Assembly (NCBI RefSeq): GCF_964340395.1
Contig: NC_135549.1
Location: forward strand, 32,537,332-32,601,331
DNA from: Glandiceps talaboti
Taxonomy: Eukaryota > Hemichordata > Enteropneusta > Spengelidae
Length of the DNA: 64,000 nucleotides
Direction of reading: 5' to 3'
Shown: piece by piece, positions 23,171 to 34,154 of the stretch
Layout: each line of letters opens with the position of its first letter
Numbering within the stretch: position 1 is the stretch's first letter
Notes under the pieces: generated by a model
Seen by the model: the letters and a program-made list of their open reading frames with translations, nothing else
Databases searched by the model: none
Told to the model about the DNA's origin: nothing
Position numbers and translations under genes: made by a program

Positions 23171-23794
23171 ATGATCCCCGAGCACTGAGCAAGGACCATT
23201 AGTTTTTCACCATTAGAGTAGTTTTTGTTACATGGGAGGAGTTTTAAAAAAAAGTTTTTATAAGAACTACCGTCTCCCTCATTAACCTCTGTAAAAAATA
23301 AATAAAATAAAAGCTGTAAAAATATAACTGGTGTAAACCAAAATGCTCCTGTAGGTTGCAATTGGTTTTGCTAAATTAAAACTGAATCATAAAAGTTTGA
23401 TTCAATATTTATCAATTGAAATTTTGAACAAAAATATTGTGGTTTACCACACTTGTGTTTCTCTCTCAATCAGAGATCACAATGTTTAGAAAAGGGAATA
23501 GAATTCATCCAGCAAAAGCACTTTTAGTCCCCCAAAGTGAGTGACTATTACAATGGGCTCAGACTTCCAATATCTGATTTCTTTCAAAACTGGCACAAAG
23601 GTGACATGTCATTCGGAAAATATGCCATATTTGTCATCAAAAATCAATATTTTCTGCATAATTAATCATAAAACAAGCTTTATTTTGAAACCTGGCCTTG
23701 AGCTCCCATGGACTATACGGGGAAGGTCTGCTGTAAAGTCTGTATGCATATGTCATAAGGTACATGTACATGTATGATATAGGGTATATACTTT

Positions 23795-24885
23795 TCTAGG
23801 CGAGAAGATTTTGGATAACCCTGCCCATCTAGACTGGTTGATTTTATTTTAATTGTAGTTCAAAATATTGATATATTTTTCAAAATAATTCTTACAATTG
23901 CTAAAAGTAAGATTTCATTTCTCAAAAAATTAATTATTTTTGATCAGTTTTTAGGTATTACATCATATGAACTACCGTCTGCATGTATTATAGACCTGTA
24001 TAGTATGTATTTTGAGTGATACAGTTGGTATAAGAAAGAGTCAGACCATTTTTAGGGTGTGTAGTATGACAACAGTTTGGTTTTTGGGGGTTTCAACATA
24101 GCCTCCCTATGTCATTTCACAAAGCGTTGCCCACCTCATCCTGGGATATATGGTCATGTGAACAAAATTAATGAAAGTGGTTTATTTTGCCAATACTAGT
24201 TCAAAGAAGCACACTTTAGATAAATTTTCTTTGCCGGCCCTACTATTAAATTCTATCTTAATAACAATAATGATAATAATAATAATAATAATAACGTTAG
24301 GGTAATAATAATAACATATAATAAATAATCACTAATAAGTAATAAGTACTAATATAATAAATACTAATGTATGATAAATACTAATATATAATAAATACTA
24401 ATATATAGTAAATAAGCACATAATTAGGCACCAATGACTGTTAATTTCTAATTCTCCTTTCATAATTAATTGCACTTAAAGTTGAAATAGTATTGGCATT
24501 ATGGATTACTCTCATTAAACATGTTCATATGACAGGACAACTCTGTGTGAAATGATACTAGGAGGCTTTGCTAAGATTACCAAGCCCTTACTGTTGTCAT
24601 ACTACATACCCAAAAATGGAGACACTTTCTAATACCAACTTTATAGCACAAAATAGATACTCTACAGATCTATGATAGATACAGGCGGCAGTTTGTACGA
24701 TGAAATAGCTAAAAACTGACCAAATTAATTGTCTTTTGGAAAATGAAATCTCACTTTTAAGAATTGTAATAATGTTTTGAAATTTATAGATTTATTCTAA
24801 GCTGCAACTGAAGCAAAATCCATCAGTCCAGCTGAGCAGGGTTTTCCAAAGTTTTCCAGCCCAGAAAAGTATACAAAAAAACACT
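23795..24885. mobile_element. Diverged 1.1-kb foldback (inverted repeat) element
   Basis: The segment from about 23795 to 24200 is repeated in inverse orientation at about 24460-24885. Paired blocks include 'tatacttttct(a/g)gg', 'taagattt/gagatttcatt', 'ggt(c)agtttttag', 'atgacaacagt' and 'cctcc(t)ta'. Arms are about 400 bp with perhaps 25 percent divergence. The loop is AT-rich with an (AAT)n tract (24265-24300) and TAATAAATAC repeats. No protein is encoded. Confidence 0.75.
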
Positions 24886-25870
24886 GCTTTCCAGCAGACC
24901 TTTCCCACCTATGGGAGTTGTGCACCCCCCCCCCCCCCTCCCATATTACTTCTGCAAAAAAAAATTAATTCTCTGAGATAGGACAAAAATACACATTTTG
25001 ATAACACATACAAATTCTACCCACTTTATGCAACTTTAGTCAGTTATTATTTCATAATCAATTTAATAGTATAAAAATGTTTTTGCTTGACTTATTCTCA
25101 TTGGCTTTTCTAACCATTGGGGTCGATTTTTCAGGGAGAAACAGTAGAACAATAAAAAATCAATTAATTATACTGTATTTGCAAATTTATACACAGTTCT
25201 TTCTTTATAGTGGTTTCCCAAACCTGGGCAAGTTTACCTTCGTCAAGATTTGATTTCTTCCTTTCACCCCATTTCATAAAAAAATATTGTCTACAAATTA
25301 TAACCTTGAAAATTTAATATCAACCATATGGGAGCACTTTGGTAAATGTAATTTATATTGAATGTATTTTTTCATTATTTTATTAAATAAAACACAATAT
25401 ATTAACCAAACTGTATTAATACAATTTCCATGCAAGTTTATTTTCAGGAAGCCAGGCTCGACAAAGATGGACAAATGATGGAAAATGTGAGTCAAAAAAC
25501 TGTCTTTTTAATATTTAATATGTTTATACATTGAAAGTTAGATTTAGAAACTTTATTTCTATTTGATTGTCATGTCTGCAATATAAAATAAATTTAGAAA
25601 ATAATATAATTGCATTGTGAGTGAATACTTCAATTCTTATACTATTTCTTAAATTTCTTTCTTTTAGCCTGTGGTGATAAGAAGACCCAAGACTGATCGA
25701 TGTATTTGATTATTACGATACTGATGTGTATTTTGCATTTATGTATATCTATTAAAATGTAATTTATGTATTGAAATGTATTTTTAAGTTATTTTATTAG
25801 TAGAACTTTTGGAGGAGTTTAGAAGAACAGAAAAACAGTTTCAGACATCAGCACCAAGTAAGTTTTTTGA
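24886..25870. other. No recognisable feature
   Basis: AT-rich, with one C15-type homopolymer near 24927. No ORF or repeat could be assigned. Confidence 0.5.
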
Positions 25871-25874
25871 GTTT

Positions 25875-27075
25875 TTTTTAGTTTGAATGGCTGCATGAAT
25901 GATTGCTCTTTTAACTATCCCACCTCACCCCTTCCAACATACGTACATCAAATACACTATCATTTTTGCGTCTCCGGCACCAATTGTCATATCTGCGCCA
26001 TCATCTACCTCGCGTTTCGGTCCGCAGTCTTCGCTGCACATGATCATATATTACATATTGACATACACAAACAGCACTCCTCGATTTTTGTTATCCCTTT
26101 CCGTACGTCTGGTTTCTTGTGGATTTTGGTTTTCTCTGACTAGGTGGGTCTCTAGGGTTGATTACTTTGTTGTTTGGTTGGTTGGCGTTGGTTGGTTGGT
26201 TGGTCGGTTGGTCGGTTGGTTGGTTGGTTGGCAATGGTTCGTTGGTTAGTCCTTTGTAGGTTTTACATATTTTTCACTTGCTGTCTATGGCCTTAATCTC
26301 TCATACCAGCACACATAAACCTCACAAACCTCCGCCGTGTCGCCGCCATCTCTATTACTGCCGTGTCGCCATCTTTATTTGCCATCACCGTTGTGCGTCA
26401 TATTCATTACAACAATACAATAAAGTCCCCCATTCATTTTAACTTTCTGTATGTATGTTTGTATGGTTTAGAGTTATAATGGCTCATTCCATTACAACTC
26501 TTCATATTCGCAGTCAAGCATGTGCATGTATGTTAACCCTCTCCCCCCAAAAAACCCCCAAAAAGTATGTGTCCTTGTATGGTGATTCAAATTGGCAACA
26601 AAGAATTGCTTGGCAGCGATGACACCCCTAGCATTGACTAGATAATATGGATTTTAGAGTAATCAATTTCCAATGCGGCCTAAATTCAACTGCATACAGA
26701 GCTCAGTAGAGCTATCAAACATTTAATCCTCTTTTTATCAGGGGGGTGGGTTGGTCAATTTCACTACAAACATTCAAATTAAAATCTCAAATCCAGGGGA
26801 CCATATAGCCAGAATTACCATACGAGTATGACTACATTCTCAGTCTAAATAATTGTTAGCATAAAAATGCTACTAATGACTGAGTGAATTTAAGGTACTG
26901 TCGTCTTTAGTGTATCCATGGCAGTGTATTTCAAGGCAATATCTATTATATGGTACGTCTACAGAATATCAAGTATACATCACTTACACCTAAAAGCTAT
27001 GAATGGTAAGCGTCATCTAGAAGTTCTTTACTTATCTTTGCTGTTCATCTACAATTGATCTGTGCTGTCATGAAC
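25875..27075. repeat. Diverged direct repeat, copy 1 (partner 28890-30012)
   Basis: Landmarks shared with the partner in the same order: 'ccatcaactacctc.cg', 'gatca.atattacatat', 'caaagaattgcttggcagc', 'ccctagcattgactagataa' and 'atatcaagt.tacatcac'. About 1.1-1.2 kb. Long ORFs within it are not conserved between the copies, which argues against coding. Confidence 0.8.
26165..26235. repeat. (GGTT)n simple repeat
   Basis: Tetranucleotide GGTT/GGTC run inside direct-repeat copy 1. Confidence 0.85.
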
Positions 27076-27324
27076 ACAGATGAAAAGTGATGTAGCCTCA
27101 AATATTCATCTGAAAGTTGTTCATAAACTGATAAATTTTCATCAAGTCTTCATCAAAGACAGTCTTCAATATTTCAACTTACTAGCCAAGTCAAATTCAG
27201 AATTTTTTATGACAAATATGGCCAATATTTTGTCATCATTGCAAAGGTCACAAAACAAAGCAATGACAAGGTCTCAAAGCTCATTATAAATAAAATGGGT
27301 ATCAAGTCATTTAATTTAGGTTTC

Positions 27325-27505
27325 TATGTATTAAGCTACCAGACTGAGCTTGTGCACAAAATGTGAAGTTTGACATTTGTGCCAGGCTTGGTTGAAATTG
27401 GTCTATGCATCTCTGCTGTATACTGTGCACTATGATTAATGTTTGGCTATTTGACCTTGAAGATACAGGTCGAGGTCAAAGGTCGAGGTCTCAGAAAGAC
27501 CATTA
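27325..27505. repeat. Dispersed repeat fragment, related to 3015-3200
   Basis: Same family as the fragment in GNS intron 4, with 'gacatttgtgcca', 'ttggttgaaat' and 'aggtcgaggtcaaaggtc'. The GGTCAAAG repeats resemble nuclear-receptor half sites, but the fragment reads as a transposon remnant. Confidence 0.6.
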
Positions 27506-27544
27506 TCAATAATATGGATATGGATAATATAACACTCAAAGTGG

Positions 27545-28594
27545 GTCACTATTACACACTTCAATAATAGCACTCGGTATTAAATAGCACTATTGCAAGA
27601 AATGTGGGAATTGAATACTAGCATCCATTATTAAATAGCACTATTGCAAGACATGTGGGAATTGAATACTAGCACTCGGTATTAAATAGCACTATTGCAA
27701 GAAATGTGGGAATTGAATACTAGCACTCGGTATTAAATAGCACTATTGCAAGACATGTGGGAATTGAATACCAGCACCTGGTATTAAATAGCACTATTGC
27801 AAGACATGTGGGAATTGAATAATAGCACCCGGTATTAAATAGCACTATTGCAAGAAATGTGGGAATTGAATACTAGCAACCGGTATTAAATAGCACTATT
27901 GCAAGAAATGTGGGAATTGAATACTAGCACCCGGTATTAAATAGCACTATTGCAAGAAATGTGGTAATTGAATACTAGCACCCGGTATTAAATAGCACTA
28001 TTGCAAGAAATGTGGGAATTGAATAATAGCACCCGGTATTAAATAGCACTATTGCAAGAAATGTGGGAATTGAATACCAGCAACCGGTATTAAATAGCAC
28101 TATTGCAAGAATTGTGGGAATTGAATACTAGCAACCGGTATTAAATAGCACTATTGCAAGAAATGTGGGAATTGAATACTAGCACCCGGTATTAAATAGC
28201 ACTATTGCAAGAAATGTGGGAATTGAATACTAGCACCCGGTATTAAATAGCACTATTGCAAGAAATGTGGGAATTGAATACTAGCACCCGGTATTAAATA
28301 GCACTATTGCAAGACATGTGGGAATTGAATACTAGCACCAAGTATTAAATAGCACTATTGCAAGAAATGTGGGAATTGAATACTAGCACCCGGTATTAAA
28401 TAGCACTATTGCAAGAAATGTGGGAATTGAATACTAGCAACCGGTATTAAATAGCACTATTGCAAGAAATGTGGGAATTGAATACTAGCACCCGGTATTA
28501 AATAGCACTATTGCAAGAAATGTGGGAATTGAATACTAGCAACCGGTATTAAATAGCACTATTGCAAGAAATGTGGGAATTGAATACTAGCAAC
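27545..28594. repeat. 51-bp minisatellite array
   Basis: About 20 copies of a 51-bp unit containing GGTATTAAATAGCACTATTG and GCAAGAAATGTGGGAATTGA. Variants: CACCC/CAACC and AAATG/ACATG. Nothing CRISPR-like: units have no unique spacers. It abuts a fragment of the Harbinger-like element on its right. Confidence 0.97.
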
Positions 28595-28595
28595 T

Positions 28596-28775
28596 GTTCA
28601 TGCTGTACTTAAAAATAGTGACCCCCCTGCAATTCATCCACAAAACAATCCCCCCCCCTGACAAATATAAAAACACAATGTCCTGCCCATCTGTTGACAG
28701 GAAACACTCTTTTTGTTCACGCACACTGCATATATAGTTAATTTTACATGTTACATTTTCAGTAATTTCAATTTT
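28596..28775. mobile_element. Left-end fragment of the Harbinger-like family
   Basis: Matches the 35348-35560 part of the full copy in order: 'tgtacttaaaaatagtgacc', 'gcaattcatccacaaaacaa', 'catctgttgacag.aaacac', 'gttacattttcagtaattt'. Both termini are missing. Confidence 0.8.
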
Positions 28776-28889
28776 TATACTATTTTTTTATAACATTAGC
28801 ATGGAACTATAACAAAACAATAGATGGTTACAAAGGCCAAAGAAAATGATTATCAAAATCTTGTGAAATTAAAATGCTTTTACTTTTCT

Positions 28890-30012
28890 AAGTATGAATG
28901 AATGAATGAGTGACTGTTGTTCTTATAACCCCCTCTCCAACCTACACATTTCAAATACTACCCGTATTTTCATCATCATCGCCATCAACTACCTCACGCC
29001 TCGGTCCTTTTTTGCCATCACTACGCATGACCACATATTACATATACACAAACGGTTCATCTTTTTTCTTTTTCTTCTCATTTTGGGTTGTCCTCAGGTT
29101 AGGTTAGGTCAGAGGGTCGGTAGTTTGGATTATTTTCACTTGCCTGGCTATGGACTTTCTCTCATACTTAACATCCACAGACACAAATTTCGCACTTCCA
29201 CCACTGTCACCAATTTCACCACGTCTCCGTTTGCATTCGCCATCCTTCCCGCGTCTCCACCTGCATTTGTCATGTTCGCCCTGTGTCATATTCAAGTTAT
29301 TTTTACACCAACACCAACACAAACTATAGGTTTTCATGTTTGAGAGTTATAATGGCACCATACCCTCATAACTCCTCACTATTGGCTGTCAAGCATTGTG
29401 AGTGTGTGTATTAAACTTGCCCCCCCCCAAAAAAAAATAAAAAAATAAAAAAATAAAAGTAATAAATAAAAATAAAGGAAAAACTGTGGCCTATTGTATA
29501 TAAAAGGGTATGTATGGCAACTCAAAGGAAGCGACAAAGAATTGCTTGGCAGCAATGATACCCCTAGCATTGACTAGATAATATGGACGTTAGATTCAAT
29601 ATTTCATGCGCCACATTTCAACAGAGCTCAGTGAAGTTCTACCAACCCTGTACATCATATCATTGGGATTAGGAATGGACAATAAAAATATCAAGGATCT
29701 AACGTTCAGGGGACTTTTTTGCCCGACTTGCCATATCATAACGGTACTCGGTATATACCAGTTAATCTAGATGAATGAAATAAATGAAATAAAATATACC
29801 ATAAGTTCTATAAATAGTCTATACATATAATGACCAACTGAAAGTACTATCGTCTGGCTTTTGTGGCTGTCATTCAAGGCAATTTCTATTACATCTACAA
29901 GATATCAAGTGTACATCACCTACATCTGACGGCTTAGAGTGTTAAGTGTCTTCTCTAGGGTACTTACTTTTTATTATTCGTCTACATTTGATCATGATGT
30001 GTGATGACGATG
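28890..30012. repeat. Diverged direct repeat, copy 2 (partner 25875-27075)
   Basis: See the partner copy for shared landmarks. The two copies are separated by 1.8 kb that includes the 51-bp minisatellite. An A-rich (AATAAAAA)n tract near 29425-29480 is specific to this copy. Confidence 0.8.
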
Positions 30013-30013
30013 A

Positions 30014-30128
30014 ACGTAAGTGTAGTCTGTAAGGTACGCCGTGATGGGGCGCCCTCACACTTCAGCCAACCCCTCCCACGCCGGTGAGGGCGGAACGTCA
30101 GGACGTATCTTACAGTCTAACGTAAGTG
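30014..30128. mobile_element. 97-bp hairpin element with 9-bp target duplication
   Basis: The element at 30023-30119 begins TAGTCTGTAAGGTACG and ends with a near-perfect complement. ACGTAAGTG lies on each side (30014-30022, 30120-30128). An inner GC-rich hairpin (GCCCTCAC / GTGAGGGC) follows. The small size, termini and duplication indicate a short MITE. Confidence 0.75.
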
Positions 30129-30287
30129 ACACACAAAATTAATTATGTATGCGTAAGAGCAAATGACGCGCATCTTATGGCAAATGACTAGCGTATGGAA
30201 ATAAATGACACACATAAGGCAAGTAATGCACGTATGACCACAGGGGCGTGTAATATTTCTTAGATTGTTGTTTTCCTGGTCTACAGA

Positions 30288-30608
30288 CATCGCATGTAGT
30301 CATCTCATGTAGTCATATCGCATGTAGTCATCTCATGTAGTCATATCGCATGTAGTCATCTCATGTAGTCACATCGCATGTAGTCACCTCATGTAGTCAT
30401 ATCGCATGTAGTCATCTCATGTAGTCATATCGCATGTAGTCATCTCATGTAGTCACATCGCATGTAGTCATATCGCATGTAGTCACCTCATGTAGTCATA
30501 TCGCATATAGTCATCTCATATAGTCATTGTAGTATTGCATATAGTCATTGCAGTATTGCATATAGTCATTGCAGTATTGTATTTTCGAATATTGGCAGGC
30601 ATTCTACG
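30288..30608. mobile_element. Solo arm of the foldback element
   Basis: An array of CATGTAGTCATCTCATGTAG-type units ends in 'gtattttcgaatattggcag', the same as the right arm of the element at 13550-16172. No matching left arm was found nearby. Confidence 0.88.
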
Positions 30609-30819
30609 CCATATAGCGACCGTCGGTCACCTTCACAGTACACTGAGCAGAATAACCCGAGGGGTCTAGCAGCAAGACTAGGGTTTGTTAGGGAGCCTTA
30701 AATCCTGACCGGTTTGTGGCATAAATTTGACCCCTCCCCCCTAGTCCGGCCGTTGTGCTGAAAATGACAATCCCTCGAATTCCTTTCTCTAAAATATGAC
30801 CCTCTCCCTGTTCAAATAT

Positions 30820-31200
30820 TTCAAACAGAAAGAAAGAATATTCTGACTTTTTCGGTTTATTCCGATTTCTAAGTTGAAGAAATAAAAACAGAAAGAAAGA
30901 ACATTCCGACTAATTCGGCTCATTTCAACTTCTAGGAAATAAACAGTAACTTAAAGTAAAAGGGTACCCATGTATCTATAGGAAAGAAAGACTAATTCCG
31001 ACTATTTCGGTTTATTCTGACTATATCGGCGAGTTCAATATTCTGATTTCAAAGTAGAAGAATAAACAGAAAGAAAAAGAAAAATGAAAAGATAACCCGA
31101 ATAAATTAAAGAAAGAATATTCCTACTATTTCGGTTTATTCCGATTTCAAAGTAGAAGAAATATACACAGAAAGTGAAACAAAAATGACAAAATAACCAG
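30820..31200. repeat. Diverged tandem repeat, about 80-115-bp unit
   Basis: Recurring 'cagaaagaaagaatattc', 'cgac(t)atttcggtttattc' and 'gatttc(t)aaagtagaagaaata' segments in four loosely similar copies. Confidence 0.65.
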
Positions 31201-32103
31201 AATTCTGACAATGATTCTGTCCTTATAGTTGGTGAGGCCTAGGTGAAGACCAGAACTCTCGGCCACAGGACTAGACTACTCGTATATATGAGTGCACAAC
31301 TGACAACCTTAGGACCGAGGTGAACGTCCACGTCCACTCCATCACATTATCCCAAATAACTTGCCATGCTGTTCTCACTTTATTACTTTCATTACACTAC
31401 AACTAACTGTTAATTCACTGCATTGTATGATATTACTTTACAGTGGTGGCAGTAGTGGGATGTGGTAGCAGTAGGAATGGTGGTGGCAGCAGTGGTGGGA
31501 TCATGCCAAATCACAAAATATTGGAAAGTTGCATAAAAAAATGAATCAATAAAATGTGACCCTCCCCTAATTTCCATTTTCTATCCCCCCCCCCCTTGTA
31601 ATTAGTTTCTGAGGCGGGGGGGGGGGGGGTCGGGGTCGATGGATTTTTCCATCAGGCCAACGAAAATTAGTCACTGAACCCCCTATCTGTGAAACAAAAA
31701 ACAGGCTGAATCCCCCTCACTTAATTCTAAAACATAGTGATCCCCCCATATGATATTTTTACATGACAGGTATTTGATCGTAACTCAGAGTGGACTGCTT
31801 GACTAAATACTTTATAAGATAGCATCATACTAAGCTAGCGACTATACAGGGTTAATATATTGAAAAAGAATTTAATAGCACTTTGACTGTAAAAGGTAGG
31901 GGGAAATTTTGAGATGAATATGTAGACCTCTCATGGGGTCCCAAGGGGTCTCCCCCTAGAAGCTTTGTTTTTTTAGGGCTTTCAACCCCTTTTGGGCAAT
32001 GATTTCAAAGCCTTACAAGACAGCACTAACAAAGTAATTAGCAACTACATAGGGTTGAATTTTTTTATAGTTCAATAGCGTGCATCCTGACAGTAAAAGG
32101 TAG

Positions 32104-32351
32104 GGGGAAAGCCAATCTGATTAAAATCCGATGTAGATGTCGGCTAATCGTGCATTGCTATCTTACCATCGTTATTTAGCTTGAATTGACCTTCGTAGTA
32201 GATGTTTACGTTTTTAGCCTGATCGGAGGCGATCAGGCTAAAAACGTAAACATCTACTACGAAGGTCAATTCAAGCTAAATAACGATGGTAAGATAGCAA
32301 TGCACGATTAGCCGACATCTACATCGGATTTTAATCAGATTGGGGGAAAGC
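32104..32351. mobile_element. 230-bp near-perfect palindromic element with 9-bp target duplication
   Basis: At 32113-32342 two 115-bp arms are essentially exact inverted copies meeting at GCCTGATCGGAGGCGATCAG (32218 on). Ends are CAATCTGATTAAAATCCGAT and its complement. GGGGAAAGC flanks both sides (32104-32112, 32343-32351). It is the same family as 12295-12465 and is non-coding. The perfect arms imply a recent insertion or ongoing arm conversion. Confidence 0.9.
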
Positions 32352-33232
32352 TTGAGGTGGGAATATGTACACCCATCATGAGGACATGGGAGAGGGTCCT
32401 GGCCTTGGAAATACTTTTACTCTGAAAGCCAATTGACTTTTAGGCTATCCAGCCTTGGAGCCTTTCAGGCAATAACTTCCAAGCTTTACAAGACAGCACC
32501 ATCAAGTATCAGAAATTAAACTATTCTTCACATATAGGGTTGAAATATGTTCTTTAACAAATTAAATGGCACCATTAGAGTAAAGGCTAGGCCAGACCAT
32601 CTGATTGTTGTATCATTGGCAGGGGAGAGTTGGAGAGTTTCTTTACTTCAACGAGTTTTAGACTATCCTAACAATAATTTCACATCTCTAAAAGACAGTA
32701 CATCTAAAATTAGCAATTGATGTTTAAGGTTTAATACCATTATAACAGTAAACAATGGTGCATCTGATTGTTGGTTGACTGCATGAGTGACCTCTGGGGT
32801 GAGGTAGTCTTAGCAGGTCTCCTCCTAGCAGATCTGAAGATGTTTTGTCAATTTTATGTAATTCATAGCCTTTACATGATACAAGATGATATTTCACAGA
32901 TTCGAAAAAATGTGTTACAGTAGTGTCTGTAACGTTGGTATAGTGGCATTACTATTGCAGATATAGTAAACTCACTGGTATACTAGAGAATGATAAGGTC
33001 CTCATATCTACTACATGTATTATGTATAATACAAACTGGAATCTAATGAGATGTGGTGATGTTTAGTGTTGATAACATGTTGTGTCCGAAATAGAAAGTA
33101 TACAATGTGTATTATCCCTTCATACTAGAGAGTAGAACGATTTAGATTAACTTCTTTAAATTTATAAAGTATCTATACCATAAAGGAACTTTCATCTTTT
33201 GCCCCAAAGTGCAATATGTGTGGTAGGTAATA

Positions 33233-33235
33233 CAT

Positions 33236-33287
<52 letters not shown>
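33233..33287. repeat. (ATGTAT)n microsatellite
   Basis: About eight ATGTAT hexamers. Confidence 0.92.
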
Positions 33288-33300
33288 AAGTTATTTTATG

Positions 33301-34063
33301 TTTGCGCGTCAAGTAATATTTTTAAAATGGAGACAAGAAAGCATTCCACAGTTCAGACAAGGTCATGCCACTGTAGATTCATGGATTTTTTTCTTCCATC
33401 AAAATCCAAAAACACAATGACCCCCCCCCCTATCCAAAACAGGATGACCCCCCACCTCAACCACTGCCAGTTTCGAAAACAGGGTGACCCCCTACTAATC
33501 CACCCCCCCCCTCTCCCAACAGACCAAAGAAACTGACCGGTCCCTTACTGAAGGGCTCCTTTACCACACAGGAGAATATATGATAGAGATAGAGGAAAGG
33601 GCGAGGCAGAGAAACGTGAAGAAGATTATTTACTAGTTATTTTTTTATTTTTAAATCGATCGACGGATCCATAGTAGAAAAAATAAAAAATAAAAATATA
33701 GCCACTTTAAAAATAACTTGGACCAAGCGTAGAATTAAATATTTTCTCAGTGTGTCAGATCATATTGCACTTGTGTTGTATTATCAATTACCACAACTTG
33801 TAATACAGGGGTGTTGTACAGTGGAAATGAAGAACATTGTCCAATATATTTTCAATACTTTAGCAAAAGTAGAAGGAAAGGTGAACATGTCTCGACGGAT
33901 ATATCAGAACGATTACATGTGATAATATGTGACTCAAGGCAATTCCTAAATGAGCATTCTCTACATCATGAAATGTTCGCACAAGTGCGTGAAAGTATAA
34001 CACCCCTAGACCGCGAATGTTGCCGCCACAAGTTTGTGTATCCTGTCTTTCGTTTTGGTAGTG
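33301..34063. other. Region upstream of the Shisa-like gene
   Basis: C-homopolymer stretches belonging to a repeat end near 33560. After that there is unique sequence that should contain the 5' UTR and promoter. A 115-codon ORF at 33811-34158 overlaps exon 1 in another frame and is taken as chance. Confidence 0.4.
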
Positions 34064-34079
34064 TGACGTCATTTCCAAT
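34064..34079 (+). promoter_or_regulatory. CRE palindrome and CCAAT upstream of the Shisa-like ATG
   Basis: TGACGTCA (34064-34071) is a perfect cAMP-response element, followed by CCAAT at 34075. Both are 33-48 bp upstream of the ATG at 34112. The transcription start is unknown, so these may be promoter or 5' UTR. Confidence 0.4.
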
Positions 34080-34111
34080 TCCTTCTCAACGAGTTGGTAG
34101 AACAGAAAGCG

Positions 34112-34154
34112 ATGATGCAAGTGGTACGTTACTTTATCGTTCTGCTCTCGGCAG
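34112..34154 (+). CDS. Shisa-like exon 1 (signal peptide)
   Basis: Tandem ATGs at 34112 and 34115 start MMQVVRYFIVLLSA, then the first base of a Val codon, ending before GTAATC. It was found by asking which upstream donor gives a phase-1 hydrophobic leader for exon 2. The join yields a clean signal peptide. The donor is weak at position +5. Confidence 0.75.

Larger units (their letters stand above)
31610..33300. repeat. Dispersed repeat copy related to 14330-15470, interrupted by a palindromic element
   Basis: Same landmark order as the copy inside the foldback element. The palindromic element at 32113-32342 is inserted in the segment 'aggtagggggaaa..ttgag', whose uninterrupted version is visible at 31894-31913, confirming the insertion site. 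Confidence 0.65.

Noticed and set aside
27545-28594. Regular 51-bp array as a possible CRISPR
   Set aside because: The whole unit repeats without unique spacers, and the surroundings are eukaryotic split genes.
28906-29343. 145-codon ORF in direct-repeat copy 2
   Set aside because: The frame is not kept in the other copy at 25875-27075, so it is unlikely to be coding.
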